NCBI GenBank assembly: GCA_010093685.1
Contig: MU006233.1
Span: 930,001 to 994,000, forward strand
DNA: 64,000 nucleotides
Reading direction: 5' to 3'
From: Ophiobolus disseminans
Lineage: Eukaryota > Ascomycota > Dothideomycetes > Pleosporales > Phaeosphaeriaceae
Shown here: piece by piece, positions 1 to 11,356 of the stretch
Position numbering within the stretch: the stretch's first letter is position 1
How the letters are laid out: every line of letters begins with the position of its first letter
Translations under genes and position numbers: made by a program
Notes under the pieces: generated by a model
Database searches by the model: none
Told to the model about the DNA's origin: nothing
The model's input: only the letters and a program-made list of their open reading frames with translations

Positions 1-807
1 AAGTATATCCGTTGGTGCGACCGCATCTGGCGTTGGTCGACACACGCTGTGCAGAGGCAACACTGAGCAAGCCCACGGTTGTGACAAAAGTGACCAACAT
101 TTCCAATGTCGGGCGACAAGCGCACAACTGCTATGGATTAAAGAGTGTAGAACATTGAAAGCGGCTCGTCGCAATTTAGAGGCGTGATGTGATACCTAGG
201 TACCGAAGCTTCTTTAGACTGAACCTTTTTGATCTCGTGCGCTAAGACGAGTGGCCGCCTTCCGAACACATTACATCTTCGGCCCCATATAAAAACGCAC
301 AATGCTGGGTCTTCAACTACTAGCTGCAGCTGCAGCGTTGTTTGACGTCCAGCCAGGCCATGGCGGTACGCTAAAAAGCTTACATGGCGCCCACATGGAG
401 CTTGTAAAGAAAGTCGCAAATCTCGTCAACCCGTGGACGCAATAAAGACCACCGAGGTGCATTTCAACACAGTCACCAGGGGCCGAACCCAAGAGATTTG
501 AAATGTGCGAGATTGCAGATCAAGGTCACCAGTGTCAGTGAGCCCTACCTGGTATGCGGGGCATTGAGGCTTCCAACCGTGGTACACCTCCGGCGTTTGA
601 CCTAGACTCCCGTCGTATCTACAATTGGAACACCACCTAAAGTTTTTTAGTCTTGTTCACTCTTGGAAATTATTATGCGATGGGTGATTCTGGCTGTCTC
701 GACTTACGAAGCGTGAGTTGAGACACATAGCCGTATTGTATTTGAAAGACTCTAACCAGATGCTGAAGGTTGCTCCTCTGTCGTTGTAATCATTCTGTAA
801 AAGTGTG
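1..807. other. Non-coding stretch, nothing recognised
   Basis: Only short open frames without family resemblance or splice-supported extension are present. It lies downstream of the 3' end of the HET pseudogene. I see no RNA gene, repeat or clear regulatory signal. Confidence 0.5.
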
Positions 808-3096
808 CTAGATAATGATAATTTCCTGCCTCTCCAAGCTTTCCGGGTCCTGAACGTCCGCAAACTCGGGACATTGTTCGCCACATACGCTCAACCAAAC
901 TTTTCTCCATGGGTGACTGAACAATCCAATCCGACGGTAAGTGTTGGGAGCATCAGGTACCGACTCAAGTATCAGGCCAGTCATATATCCGTAGTCATGC
1001 CATCCTGGTGTGCAATGTCTAGGTGAGCACGCATCGCAGCCCGCTTGGTAAGCCATGAGACAGAACTAATAGTCTTTTACAGATTGTTTGCCGTTATCGT
1101 CGTAACCGCCATCGAATCGCTCGCATTCAAGAGCGAATCTGGATGATTGCCGCACGGCGAGCCTTTCATGGCAAGGACGCATGTGGCACATGAGGCGAAT
1201 GAATCCACCGGAGAGCCATCCAAAAGAGTCGCGGTCTGCATGGTCCACATGGACAAGCTTGATGTCCGCATGAAGAACAACATCGCCATACAAGGCCAAG
1301 TGTTCTCTCGCAAGGAACTCAATACCTCGTTTGACTGCTAACCACGACCAAGTCGGTGCTGTGTGTGTTAGTCAAATCGAAGGCCCATGGTACAGTTGAA
1401 GGCTCATCAGGGGTGGCCGAAAACATCTGAAGAGATCAATTCATGGTTCCATCAACCCTCGAACCAAACTATCGCCACTCCAAGGACACCACAAACCTAC
1501 CGCTTCAAAGTACATCCAAAGTTCAGCGACCGGGCTCATATAGGCCTTACTTAGAGCACACGCGCATCATTTTCATGTGTGTGTTAGTGAAGTTGTGTTG
1601 TTTCGGCGAAGCTTTAGGCGACTTACCAACATAGCCTATACGATTTGTTTCCTTCTCATTTGGATAATGTGATCGACGGCAGTACCACAATAGCCCCTCA
1701 AACAAATTGCCTTCCCAGATCCCGGCAACGTATTGATCATTTAGAACTGTGCCAAAACTCTTCGCGAGGCCCGAGATCGCAGGAAACGCATTGTCATCGA
1801 ATGTCAACTGACTATCCGCGAGGTCGCTCGCAATGTAGAGCCATTTGTCATGCATTTTCTTCTTGACAGCATCTGGGTTGATGTCCGAGCAGGCCGGAAG
1901 CATAGTCTGTAAACGTAGTGGGGAGGAAATACCCCAGTACTTGCCACCATGGGAAGGTACACCCTCCAAAAAAACTCAGTTGCTAGCATTTCTGCAAACT
2001 CCTAGATCAGTACTTCCCCGAAGTAAATTGACCTAGGACTGAGCACTCGTTCGTGTAAAACCCATCCTCGGTTCATTAGGGCGAAACCTGTGCACCCTGT
2101 CTGAGAGACATGAGCAATGAAGTCCTTGTTAAAGCCTTTCTTTTTTAATCTTAACCGCGTTGGTGTCAATATGTGTATGTTCTCGGTATCCGTAAATAAC
2201 CCAATACTATTGGTTCGAGCTGCCGCTTCGGCTCCTATGTTGAGCGCCGCCATAGAGTATATCTTGCCCATTCTTGTGATCTCTTCCTGGCAGTCCTCTG
2301 GATCATCTTGTATCAAACAGAGTGCATCAATCCAGCAGTATTTGATGCCGAAACGCGTGCATAGTGCGATCGAATCGTGAAAAACTTTTGGAAGAGAGGA
2401 CAACTCGATGCCTTGCTCTAGGGTACAGATGTTGGAGCGTAGCAGCATGGACATAAAGTCCTGCCTCCATCTGTGACTGATGGTAGCATATGAGATACAT
2501 GTTTGCGTTTTCAACCTGACGGTTGTGACAAGATGTGGGTACTGAGGGTCCGCCATACTGATCAAGCGGGAAGGAATGAAGTCAGTCGATACGCCTGATC
2601 TCATTGAATGCCGATTGCAGTTCATATGCTCTGTATGGCAGGTATTGATTCATCGGTCAAGGGTCGCTAAACGTAGAGGGTTTGAGGTATTTGGTGGAAG
2701 AAAGCTTTCTTTGATTGGAAATTGACGGCAATCGCGGGGACTAAATTGGTCTGCATGAAGAACCGCGTAGCTTCCGCGGTCGTCGTATCCGTCAAGCGAT
2801 ATTTCGCAAGGATGTCTGAATGCGTCTTTGCTGAGTGTGAAGAACACGGTCTCAGAACCTGCTTTGGCTACCTCGCCAGAGTCAAAAATGGCTTGCGACA
2901 GTACAGCCTCAGTTGAGTCATGTTGATCCTTAAGGCCATGTAAACCCGTGTTGAGGAGTACTACATTAGCATGAAAGCAAAGAGCACAGTTTTCCTTCGC
3001 AGCTTTCTCGATACCCGCACGAGAGTAGGTCGCACAACTTCTGCCTGTCCACTCGTCTTCCGGCCGTACGAATAGGTGCAGACAAGTGCTACACAA
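808..3096 (-). pseudogene. HET-domain (heterokaryon incompatibility) protein, inactivated
   Basis: HET proteins trigger cell death after fusion of incompatible hyphae. The reading frame starts near 3096 with a Cys-rich HET-type N-terminus (C-x-x-C-L-H-L-F and C-A-L-C-F). It continues through the HET core (YATISHRW, then WIDALCLIQDD and the RGWVLHERVLSPR block near 2050) and ends with a typical C-terminus (YRRIGLF, near 850). An in-frame TGA at 2650-2652 falls where the W-x3-C-x3-H-x2-C motif needs Trp. A TAG at 2002-2004 falls where a conserved Trp follows the YFG block. One base is missing in a T-run (1968-1974 on the + strand), and a further TAG lies at 1066-1068. No ATG is visible at the 5' end, because the upstream stop comes first. 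An intron probably begins near 1620, and the piece 1300-1600 could not be resolved. Several conserved Trp codons changed to stops suggest decay by G-to-A transitions rather than intron misreading. Family assignment is strong; the exact structure is not. Confidence 0.88.
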
Positions 3097-3111
3097 CGCT
3101 TGTTCAGCAAA

Positions 3112-4323
3112 TGGTCCTAAAGTTTAAGTCGTGATGAGATGCGGCGAATCCATCAGGCCACTCTTGTATCTAAATCTTGCGGGAAGGCGAATTGCGTAAA
3201 GAGAACCTGAGAATAGATGTCAATCAAGAGAAGGGATCTCTTAGCATCCTTATGTGGTTTTGTAAAAACAAAGCAGTGCTGATGTTGGGACGGACCGTGT
3301 CGCTCACGTTAAACGCACTCTCTAGCGGTTCGCTCTTGATGTAGGACATGTACAGTTCTTGAGAGAAAGTGGCACAGCAGCATCCTACACACCACGAGGA
3401 TGTACGGGCGTGTAATGTGAGGACATGCAAGCTTGGGGCGAAGATTGACGCCTGGCGCCTGACTTGACTTTCGGAAAGAACGCTCCGATGTTCGTCGTAG
3501 GCGGTTTCGTGCCATGCCGAGTCTGCCAGTGCAAAGTAATACAGTTCGATGGGCGGTCATCGATAGATCCGTCTCCTTGTTAGTGGGCGATTTCCGTCAC
3601 ATGTAAAGATGGTGTGTACGATAGGACCGAACAGAAGCTACGTCCGTGCTCACCAATCATGCAAGATCGTTCATGTAGGCAGGCAGTCGCTGCATGATTC
3701 GAACGTATCAAGGGGTGACTTGGGCCACACAGCATTGTGATATGAGGTGTGTAGTGGGTTGTAGGGAGCGGTGCATGACGTGAAGTCGCTGGAGGAAATC
3801 GCGACTTCCTAGCGCGGAAAGCGCAAACCAGTACCGTACCTGGGCAGTCACCATTGACGACCTCGTGAAGCACCGCCAAGTACAAAAACTCGCGTGCGAC
3901 TGCGCCAGATCACCATACTGCGGCTCGCACAGATGAAGCTTTCTGCGATAGGTGTTGCACTAGTGTAATATGGTTCGCGATGCTTGGTGAACCAACGCAA
4001 CACCAAAGTCAGTCTCTTTTGAGACAGAATTTACAGTACTAGAGGTATCTAGAGTACAGTATAGCCTGCATGCTCACATCGTGAGATGAAATTGGGCTGG
4101 AATAAACCCAGCAGCAGCAGCAGCGTCAGTATGCTAGAATGCGATATGAACCTGGAGACTGACCACAGTGTGTCGCCTGCGCATGGGACCGGCTGCGCCC
4201 AGTGCCGCAAGAGCTCGTGTCCAGTAGCCTAGTCTCCAACAGGTAGCCTGTATAACCTCACAGCATTTTAAGACGCCCACAATTTTCAAAAAGAGTGTTG
4301 TAGATAGACGGGTCATTGTCAAG
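3112..4323. other. Non-coding stretch between HET pseudogene and conserved gene
   Basis: Both neighbours are on the minus strand, so this holds the upstream side of the HET remnant and the 3' flank of the 4324-6073 gene. It contains short frames only and a short CAG-type run near 4110-4125. No gene is recognised. Confidence 0.45.
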
Positions 4324-6073
4324 CTACGAGTCATCACCCCAACCATAGTCAACTTTACACCACGAGCCCTCCTTCCAGCTCCTAAACGCTCGTATCTCCG
4401 ACGCCACGGACCGTGCAACCTTCTCCCTTTCGAGCCACTCCGCCACCTCGTAACCCCTCTCTTTAGCGTTTAGCTTCCATTTCTCGTCCTTCCCATGCTC
4501 TCTGAGCCAACGCATCAATTCCACAGGCAGCACGCCCGCGGGCATGTTTTGGAGACTCTTTTTATCCGATGGAATCCAGCCCTGAAAGAAATTCAGATAT
4601 GTGACCCGTCGCCATGAGTCGTTCCAGTCGGGCCCATCGACGGCTTGAGTGCCCCAGGCATCCTCATCTGGCCGTACTGCCAACGCAGGTGCGGGGCGTG
4701 CCTCGATCCCGTCTGGACCATCCCGGCCACCATTATACATCAGCGCCGGTAGCCAGGAGCAACTTTCCAAGTCGAGCCATAGAAGGGAGTAAGTGTTTGC
4801 TGAGAACCGACGCAGGATATTGGCGGGCTCGTGCCAGTCGTCATCGAGATCGGCATAGTACGACGTGCCGCCTAGTGCTACACGCGCGTGTGGAGCCACC
4901 ATGGTTGCAGTAACGGAATTTGGGGTGAGCGTCGGCCGGGGCCAGTAGGCAAGCGATAGGTGCGTGATTTTGTTGAGATTTGGAGAGAGTCTGAGTAGGT
5001 CGGCCCAAGACGCACACTCGCCTGCGTGGGCGAGCGAGAGCCGGCTAAGGTTGGAGAAGTGTGGTGTTACGAGCTGGGCGGGTAAGACTTCGAGAGAATT
5101 TTCGACATCATCTGCCTCTTCTTCCCAGGAGTCGGCAATTACTGTTGCCTTTACCTTTGCCTTGCTCATGGAGCTCCCTTTGCAGATACTCAATAACTCA
5201 AACTCTTCTATTATCTGCGGCAGTACTCGCTTGAGGCATTTGGCCAAGTCGTTTATAGTGAACCCCTCGTTCAGGAGACCCGTGAGGTCCAGAAAATGCA
5301 CATCCTCCCAGCCATGTGTGGTATCTCCAACGTTCTGGAACAATATCTTGAAAGAATCGAAGTCCAAGCAGTCTTCGTCACCATAAAGCGCAAGATAGCT
5401 CAACAATGCCTCTCTTGTTCGCACAGGTAACGTCGGTATATGATGTTGTTCGTACACGGATAGTTCGACCCAGTGTTCAGCAAACGTGCGTAAACACAGG
5501 TGTTGGAGGCTTCGGGATGGTGGAAAGAGGTGCTGATTATGAGTAAGAAGTCTGTATGCGAAACGTTAAACTGACGAAGAGAAGTTGGTATATCAGCCAC
5601 GAAGATAGACAGCTCACCTTAAAGTCCTTTTCAGTCGTTGTTGCCAGGTGACCGAATCTCGATTTCCATGCCTCGGCTTGGTGAAGCAGGGGGATTTGTC
5701 CCTTCGTGGGAGCATACCGGCTCGTTCTAAGCCAGCTAGTAGGAGCCGCCGGCCCGGGTGGTGGTCTTGCACCTCCTAGTCCTCTCGTTCGTAACCTCGA
5801 GCCGGCCTTTGGTTTGGGAGCATTAATCTCGGGTATGTGCAAGATTCGCCGCAGATCAGGCGGGACGGTGCGGCTGCTTACGAGCGAATTGATCTCATTC
5901 CTCTGCTCTGCCGTTGCTCGCGGGGCTTGCTCACGGCGGAGTTGGGCTATGCGTTGGTTGACTGTCCGGGACTCTGCCGGTGCAGACGACGTGGTACTCC
6001 GCGAGCTTTGGAGGGAAGGATGCACATAGTTGGGTTTGGTGGTGGTGTATGCCGGCGCATGTTTCTTTGGCAT
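4324..6073 (-). CDS. Conserved fungal protein of unknown function, LRR-like segments, 554 aa
   Basis: Two exons: 6073-5618 and 5532-4324, with an 85-nt intron (donor GTGAGC, acceptor AATCAG, phase 0). The ATG at 6071-6073 opens a basic, low-complexity N-terminus. It is followed by a Gln/Arg-rich segment, a Pro-rich stretch (RPPPGPAAP, about residue 105) and SSRYAP-like residues. Joining the exons gives continuous text across the junction, including HWVELS followed by a motif ending LLSYLALYGD. I recognise this as a conserved ascomycete hypothetical protein but know no function. The middle holds spaced Leu-rich segments (LSRLSLAH, ITHLSLAYWP, LLWLDLES) that look like degenerate leucine-rich repeats. 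There is no signal peptide or membrane segment. The C-terminal third is Trp/Arg/Glu-rich. It may be a scaffold-type protein, but this is inference only. Confidence 0.85.
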
Positions 6074-6836
6074 GGTAAGCTACTGCGAGCTAACAGCAGT
6101 TGCAGATTGCGCGGAGTGGGTGCCTATGTAGTACACTGGATACGCGACGCAGTCACAAGTGGGGTGTTGTGATCCTTGTGATGGTGACTCAACGCTGGAA
6201 GAATCGACGTCGGGAGAGATGACAAGTATGATAAAAGTCTATACTTAATCAGATTTAGGGGTGAGTCACTCTACACCAGGAGCATAAAGATAGTCGTTAT
6301 CAATTATCGTGAGAGGTACGCGATTGAGAGCATGGCCGGACTCGAACTTCGTCATAGCGCCACTTCCCGACGCGCTACCGGTACCTAAGTCCGGCACGCT
6401 AAGTCCGACGCGCCTCAAACCAAACATCAACGCGCACATCTACCATTCCCAGCTGACGGTGCGTTGTCGTCATCATGACAACTGTCTCCATGCGCTTGTT
6501 CTTTCCTCATGTTCTATGGATACATCCAAGAACTTTCTGCCCGTCTCTATCGTTACCACAGATGTCACAACCCCGACGCAGCACAGATGCATAGATAACC
6601 AAGGACTCTAGGAACAGGGTCGCGAGAGTATTTCGCAAGATCGAATGTGTGTATGCCCATATAGTCTATGGCGCCCTGTGCGACATTGATGTTCCCACCG
6701 TTTGTAGGGTCGGCTCTTTCACTTGCACGCGCTCCACCGCTTGTGACAACATGAATCTCTCACTGCCTTCCGCTTTGTCGATTTCAATCGATCGCATCAA
6801 CTCCAGCTACGACGGCTAACATCAACCCCCCTCGAT
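6074..6836. other. Divergent intergenic promoter region
   Basis: About 760 bp separate two divergently transcribed genes (4324-6073 on minus and 6837-8087 on plus), so it should carry both promoters. Pyrimidine-rich sequence precedes the ATG at 6837. No unambiguous TATA box or regulatory motif is visible. Confidence 0.45.
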
Positions 6837-8087
6837 ATGCATTTCTTACTGCGTCCCTTGACAGGCATCATCGTGATAATCACAATCGCAGCCTTCTACA
6901 CAGTCGCCTCGATATCGCTACGCGACCCGACCTCCCTCTTCTTCGACCCGTACAAAGGCTTCGCCCCGCGATACTCAAGTATCCGCCGCCAGCAGGCCGA
7001 AGCCTTCATAGCAGCTCATGACTATGCGAACCCCACCGATGTCACAAAAGCCAGCGACGATAAGAAGAAGGGGAAGCTCTGTGTCGGTATACCATCCATG
7101 AACCGAGAGGGGATAAGATACCTACCGGCCGCTGTGGGGTCGCTACTACAGGGCCTGACAACCGAAGAACGGCAAGAAAGCTACCTCGTAGTCTTCATAC
7201 CCCACGCAAAGCCCGAGTCGCACTCCGCATACACAGAGAACTGGTTACCCGGGTTGGTGGACGAGATATTGATCTACGACTTCGGCCCCGACCACTTGCA
7301 ATTCGTGAGCAACATGGAACACCAGCGTGGCCGTGTTGAAAAGAAAGCTCTACTCGACTATTCATTCCTTTTATCGAAATGTGCCCAGAAAACCACACCC
7401 TATATTGCTATCTTCGAAGACGACACTGTAGTCATGGACGGCTGGTATCACCGCACAATTGCGGCGCTGGAGGAAGCTGATAAAGAGACTGTACTGCATT
7501 CCTCGAAAATCGACTCCCTGCATCTGCGCCTGTTTTATACTGAGGAGTACCTAGGTTGGAACGCAGAACACTGGCAGTCATACTTGTGGAACTCGGTCAT
7601 GGTCGCTCTCATATCCACCGCCGTACTAGTCTTTATCCGCATTTGCCGACCCAAGGCGACACTCAGCGCGGCGCTTACAACCTTCTGCCGCTTCCTTGCG
7701 CTCTACGCCGTACTTGCGATACTAATCGCTTTCTACTTCGGCCTCGGTCGCAACACTGTCCTTCCCATGTCCACCGGCGTTCATAAGATGACAAGCTTCG
7801 GATGCTGCAACCAGGCCCTCGTCTATCCCAACTACAAAACGCGGAAACTGATCGCTTACCTCAAAGATCGACAAACGGGGCATTTGGATGTTGACTTGGA
7901 GGATCACGCAAACGAGTATAACGAGCTGCGCTTTGCTATCACGCCGAGTGTGGTTCAGCATGTGGGCAGAAAGGATAGCAAGGGCGTCGGAGAAAAGGTG
8001 TGGAGTTTTGCGTTCGAGAGGTTCAGTGAGAAGAGATTGAGGAAAGAGCATGAGAAGGTTGCGAGGCTGAGGGAAGCAGCTGCATGA
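6837..8087 (+). CDS. PGAP4-like GPI-glycan glycosyltransferase, Golgi membrane, 416 aa
   Basis: Single exon. The protein has an N-terminal signal-anchor (about residues 8-28). A luminal GT-A-type domain follows, with GKLCVGIPSMNREG near residue 79 and an acidic metal-binding motif EDD at 194-196 followed by TVVMDGW. A pair of closely spaced hydrophobic segments (about 248-270 and 279-303) is inserted inside the catalytic domain. The end of the domain then resumes (SFGCCNQALVYPN, about 319-331). This membrane hairpin within a glycosyltransferase is the hallmark of PGAP4/TMEM246, which adds N-acetylgalactosamine to GPI anchors in animals. Fungal homologues are usually annotated as integral membrane proteins. 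The exact donor sugar in fungi is not evident from sequence. A basic, charged C-terminal helix ends the protein. The ATG follows a pyrimidine-rich leader and no competing start lies upstream. Confidence 0.82.
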   Translation: MHFLLRPLTGIIVIITIAAFYTVASISLRDPTSLFFDPYKGFAPRYSSIRRQQAEAFIAAHDYANPTDVTKASDDKKKGKLCVGIPSMNREGIRYLPAAVGSLLQGLTTEERQESYLVVFIPHAKPESHSAYTENWLPGLVDEILIYDFGPDHLQFVSNMEHQRGRVEKKALLDYSFLLSKCAQKTTPYIAIFEDDTVVMDGWYHRTIAALEEADKETVLHSSKIDSLHLRLFYTEEYLGWNAEHWQSYLWNSVMVALISTAVLVFIRICRPKATLSAALTTFCRFLALYAVLAILIAFYFGLGRNTVLPMSTGVHKMTSFGCCNQALVYPNYKTRKLIAYLKDRQTGHLDVDLEDHANEYNELRFAITPSVVQHVGRKDSKGVGEKVWSFAFERFSEKRLRKEHEKVARLREAAA

Positions 8088-9159
8088 GTCGTCGGTATCA
8101 ATGCACGAAGAACTCAACTTTGATATATGAAGGTTGTAAATAGGTGCTTGACCCTGTTCATTGGTGCGACTACTGATATCACCCATCATTGACATATAAA
8201 TCGAACTCACACCAATTGTGCATAAAATCGCATTCCATAATCGTGTGAGGATGACGCACGTTACTTACTGGAGAGATCACACACCAGTGCTGATAACTCC
8301 CAGGTGTTGTCGACAACACCTTATCATTGACGCCTGGCGAAGAAGGGAAGTATGTGGGGCACACGATGTACTTATCGTTCGGGTCATGCTTTCTGTTTGG
8401 CTGCTGCCAACCGCAGGTGGTGAATATGAGGTGGTGCTCAGATCGCCACTGTGCGTGGCGAAGATTACGTCGATGTATTCAAAATGTGACAAGATATTGA
8501 TGTAGGCTTGGTAGAGGTGGTAAGCATGCTTTGCACATCCATTTCAACTTGGTGCGGAATGCCCGCATTCTGGCCGCTGCGAACAGGGCGAATGCGCCGT
8601 CAGGGCTTGCGGGAAGATTCGCATGAGACACGTCTTCTTTATAGCAAGCGTGATTGCGTGGCTCGTGAAGAGCGGGGTGTTAAAATTCAGCTGGCCGTCC
8701 TGCCGCTTCTTGTCTTCCCCCCAGCCGCTTCATCCTCCCACCGTCCACGGTACGCACTTCCACCACCATACAAATCAGCTCAGAGTTGGATAGACATTAT
8801 ATCACATCAGGCTGCATCTAACTATTTTGTCGGTGTTCAGTTTCAGCCGTGTGATACTGGTATGTGCTGCCAAAGTTTCTTTCGCAGGGACAGCAAGCAT
8901 CATCAACAACACTTAACACTGCCTTACACCACGTGCAAGGGCTGCACCCATGGTCAAAATGTTTCGCAAATGTGTTCTTTTATATTTACAGCTTGCACCT
9001 CTCGAAAATTGCGAAATTGTATCTGCTCGGTTTGACCGAGGATTTGTAGCCGTCGCCTACGGCTACTTGGGTCATTCCAGCTGTGCTTCACAGTTACCAC
9101 CCGGAACACCGTCACTTGCAACACCAAACAACCACCAACGCATTTTAACTTTTGAATAG
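8088..9159. other. Intergenic, no gene recognised
   Basis: This stretch holds the 3' flank of the PGAP4-like gene and the upstream side of the broken GNAT-like gene. Plus-strand frames around 8508-9159 show no family resemblance. A missing first exon of the next gene may lie here but could not be identified. Confidence 0.4.
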
Positions 9160-10453
9160 GCTTTGAGTGGCTACAGTCCGTTGTCGGGATCATTTCTGAC
9201 ATCCGCAACAACGGCGCATCCGCCTTCGGTAGCTGCGAAGCATGGGCTGTAGACCGTACACTCATCCCCGATCTCTACGGTCACGTGGGTGAGCGCCTGG
9301 AAATCACTGGAGATCTTGCATTCACACTCTTCGACCGCCATGGTCGTCTCACGAAGGTGCATAAGGATCATGCTGTCAAGAAAGGGTCGGGCACCTGGGG
9401 ATCGGAGATGGATTATGGCCACTTGCTTGTGCTGGCTCATGTTGCAATCCATGAGTCCTATCGTAGGGGAAGACTTGGCCAATGCCTCGTGCAAGGATTT
9501 TTACGCAGTGTGACGAAGACCCTCGGAGGAGCCGTGTTCGCAATCGCCTTGCCAAGAACACTCGTTGCCGCCACGAGAATCGAATTCTACCACGGTCTCT
9601 GGTCTCGCGAATTGCAAAACGAATCTGAAATCGTTTTCACGAAGTTCATTCGGGCCGCAGGCTTTCGTCGCATCGGTCTATCCCCATACTTTGCTCTGGC
9701 GACTGACTCCAACCACCCATGCCACCAACTGCCCGCTCAGAATGACCCGGATCCAGGCGTTAGTGACACTACAAACGATACGTCTCTTGGGGAGCTAGAA
9801 GCTCAGATCGAGAAGAAGCGGGTGTGGCTCATGATTTTCAACGAGATTGGTCACCGCTCCGACGACTTCCTAGGCTTCCCGGATGACATCGTAACCAGAC
9901 TGGCCACTCTTCGGGGTTTCCAAGCACCTACTGACGATCAGAGATCGCGTCTCAAATACGGCTGCACATGCGGCAAGTGCATTGGCGGCTTTCTCAGCGC
10001 ACGCATGCAGCTCTCGGTCAAGACTAAAGCAGAAGAATGCCTCGACACACTCACCGACATGCTCGAAACGATTGACACCCAAAAGCCTTCACCAAGGGAG
10101 CTAAAGACTACATGAAGTATGTTTACCCATACGTAACGGATAGGATGTAGAGCGACATACGCGTGTGTCGTGGATTCGTCCACATATTCGCATGTTTCGC
10201 TGCAGCCCTGGACCACAACGACGTCCCCAACAAAGACAACATCCTAGACTTCAACAATAACGATGGATATGACTTTTTGCTGCTGGACAACACTGCCTGC
10301 ATGGCCGTCGGCTCGATCATCTTCGAAATGGCAATGAATGCGGACATGGTGGCTGGTTTCGGACCGCGTACGCCAGATGCGGAGTTGCAGGCAGAATTGG
10401 AGAAGTTGCCGGAGTGTCGCAATGATCTTGAGTATGGTTTCGTTAGCGGATAG
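9160..10453 (+). pseudogene. Conserved fungal protein with GNAT-like motif, probably broken
   Basis: Coding text begins after a likely intron acceptor (AATAG, about 9159). It carries a GNAT acetyl-CoA-binding-like motif (HESYRRGRLGQ) near 9440-9490. A C-terminal module follows that I recognise from fungal proteins often fused to ankyrin repeats: KYGCTCGKCIGGFLS near 9955 and ending ECRNDLEYGF near 10430. The frame closes at TGA 10113-10115, but the expected continuation (DYMKYVYPYV) is in another frame with no acceptable intron between. A TAG at 10148-10150 interrupts that second frame before the terminal module. A canonical donor (GTATGT) sits at 10119, but the nearest acceptor would leave a 34-nt intron, shorter than any other here. 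The 5' end lacks an ATG. The substrate of the GNAT-like part is unknown. A misassembled gene model is the alternative to a pseudogene. Confidence 0.6.
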
Positions 10454-11356
10454 AAGAGTGTCGAGGGGCGAGACGATTCAGTCTGTGCGCGAGAACGCTC
10501 ATCGCGATTAAGCGTTGGTGCCCAGGTGATGTGAACTCATGATATAACGAGATGAAAGGGAATCCTTGTGTCGGCAATGATATTTCTCTGTGTAACAAGG
10601 CCAAAGATGGCGATGTTGATAATTTAGTGTAGGAAGTCTGGTGCGACCTGGGTGCAGTACCGTACCGGCAGTCGCGCTAGCAATTCGCGTCTTGTTTGGT
10701 AACCTACCAAGATACCAGTACTCCTTCCATCGCAATCGCTAGCACGCTTCATCATCAAAAATTTCGCCCATGTTTCATCGCGCAATAGCTGGTTACCTCT
10801 CGAAAAAGTGGTTTCTTTTGATGCGTCAGTTCTCAAGGCGCGCGTTGGATACGTACCTAGGTAGATCGCGGACCAGAGCCGAAATCAGGCCGGTTTGATC
10901 CCAGACGATGCAGTTGCAGCTCAAGCCATTCAGTCGATTAAAAGACGGTGTGTTGGCTCCTATCTTTATTGTAAACGCCGGAAAGCGCCTTCTCGCTTCG
11001 ATCTGCCTCGTGGAAAAAGCAAGTTGCTCGGGCCCACGGCTCCCACCTCACATGACCCTTCATCTCATTTTTCACCCTTTTCCGGCTTGTCTGTTCCCAA
11101 GGAGAGGGCCATTGGAGGCTCTGACCGTCCTTCAATTGATATCGACCAGTAGTAACACACAACACCTACAAGGCAATATGTCCTGCGGCCGTCAGCCTCG
11201 TCGCCTCACATTCGTAAGGCAACGGAAAAGGTCCCTGTATGAGGTCCTTCATTAATCCTGGTCGCTTGCAAGCAATAGTTTGCGTTCTTACTACACCACC
11301 AGTAGCAGTCTGTACATGCCGTACGAAGAGCAGAGCCTCATTGAGTCTTGTGACAA
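10454..11356. other. Intergenic, no gene recognised
   Basis: This is the upstream region of kinase A. Overlapping short frames occur on both strands around 10900-11250 without any motif I can name. The kinase A promoter is expected here. Confidence 0.4.

Noticed and set aside
6330..6390. tRNA T-arm-like sequence (GGACTCGAACTTC on plus)
   Set aside because: Neither D-arm nor anticodon arm can be placed at proper spacing on either strand, and the acceptor stem does not pair.
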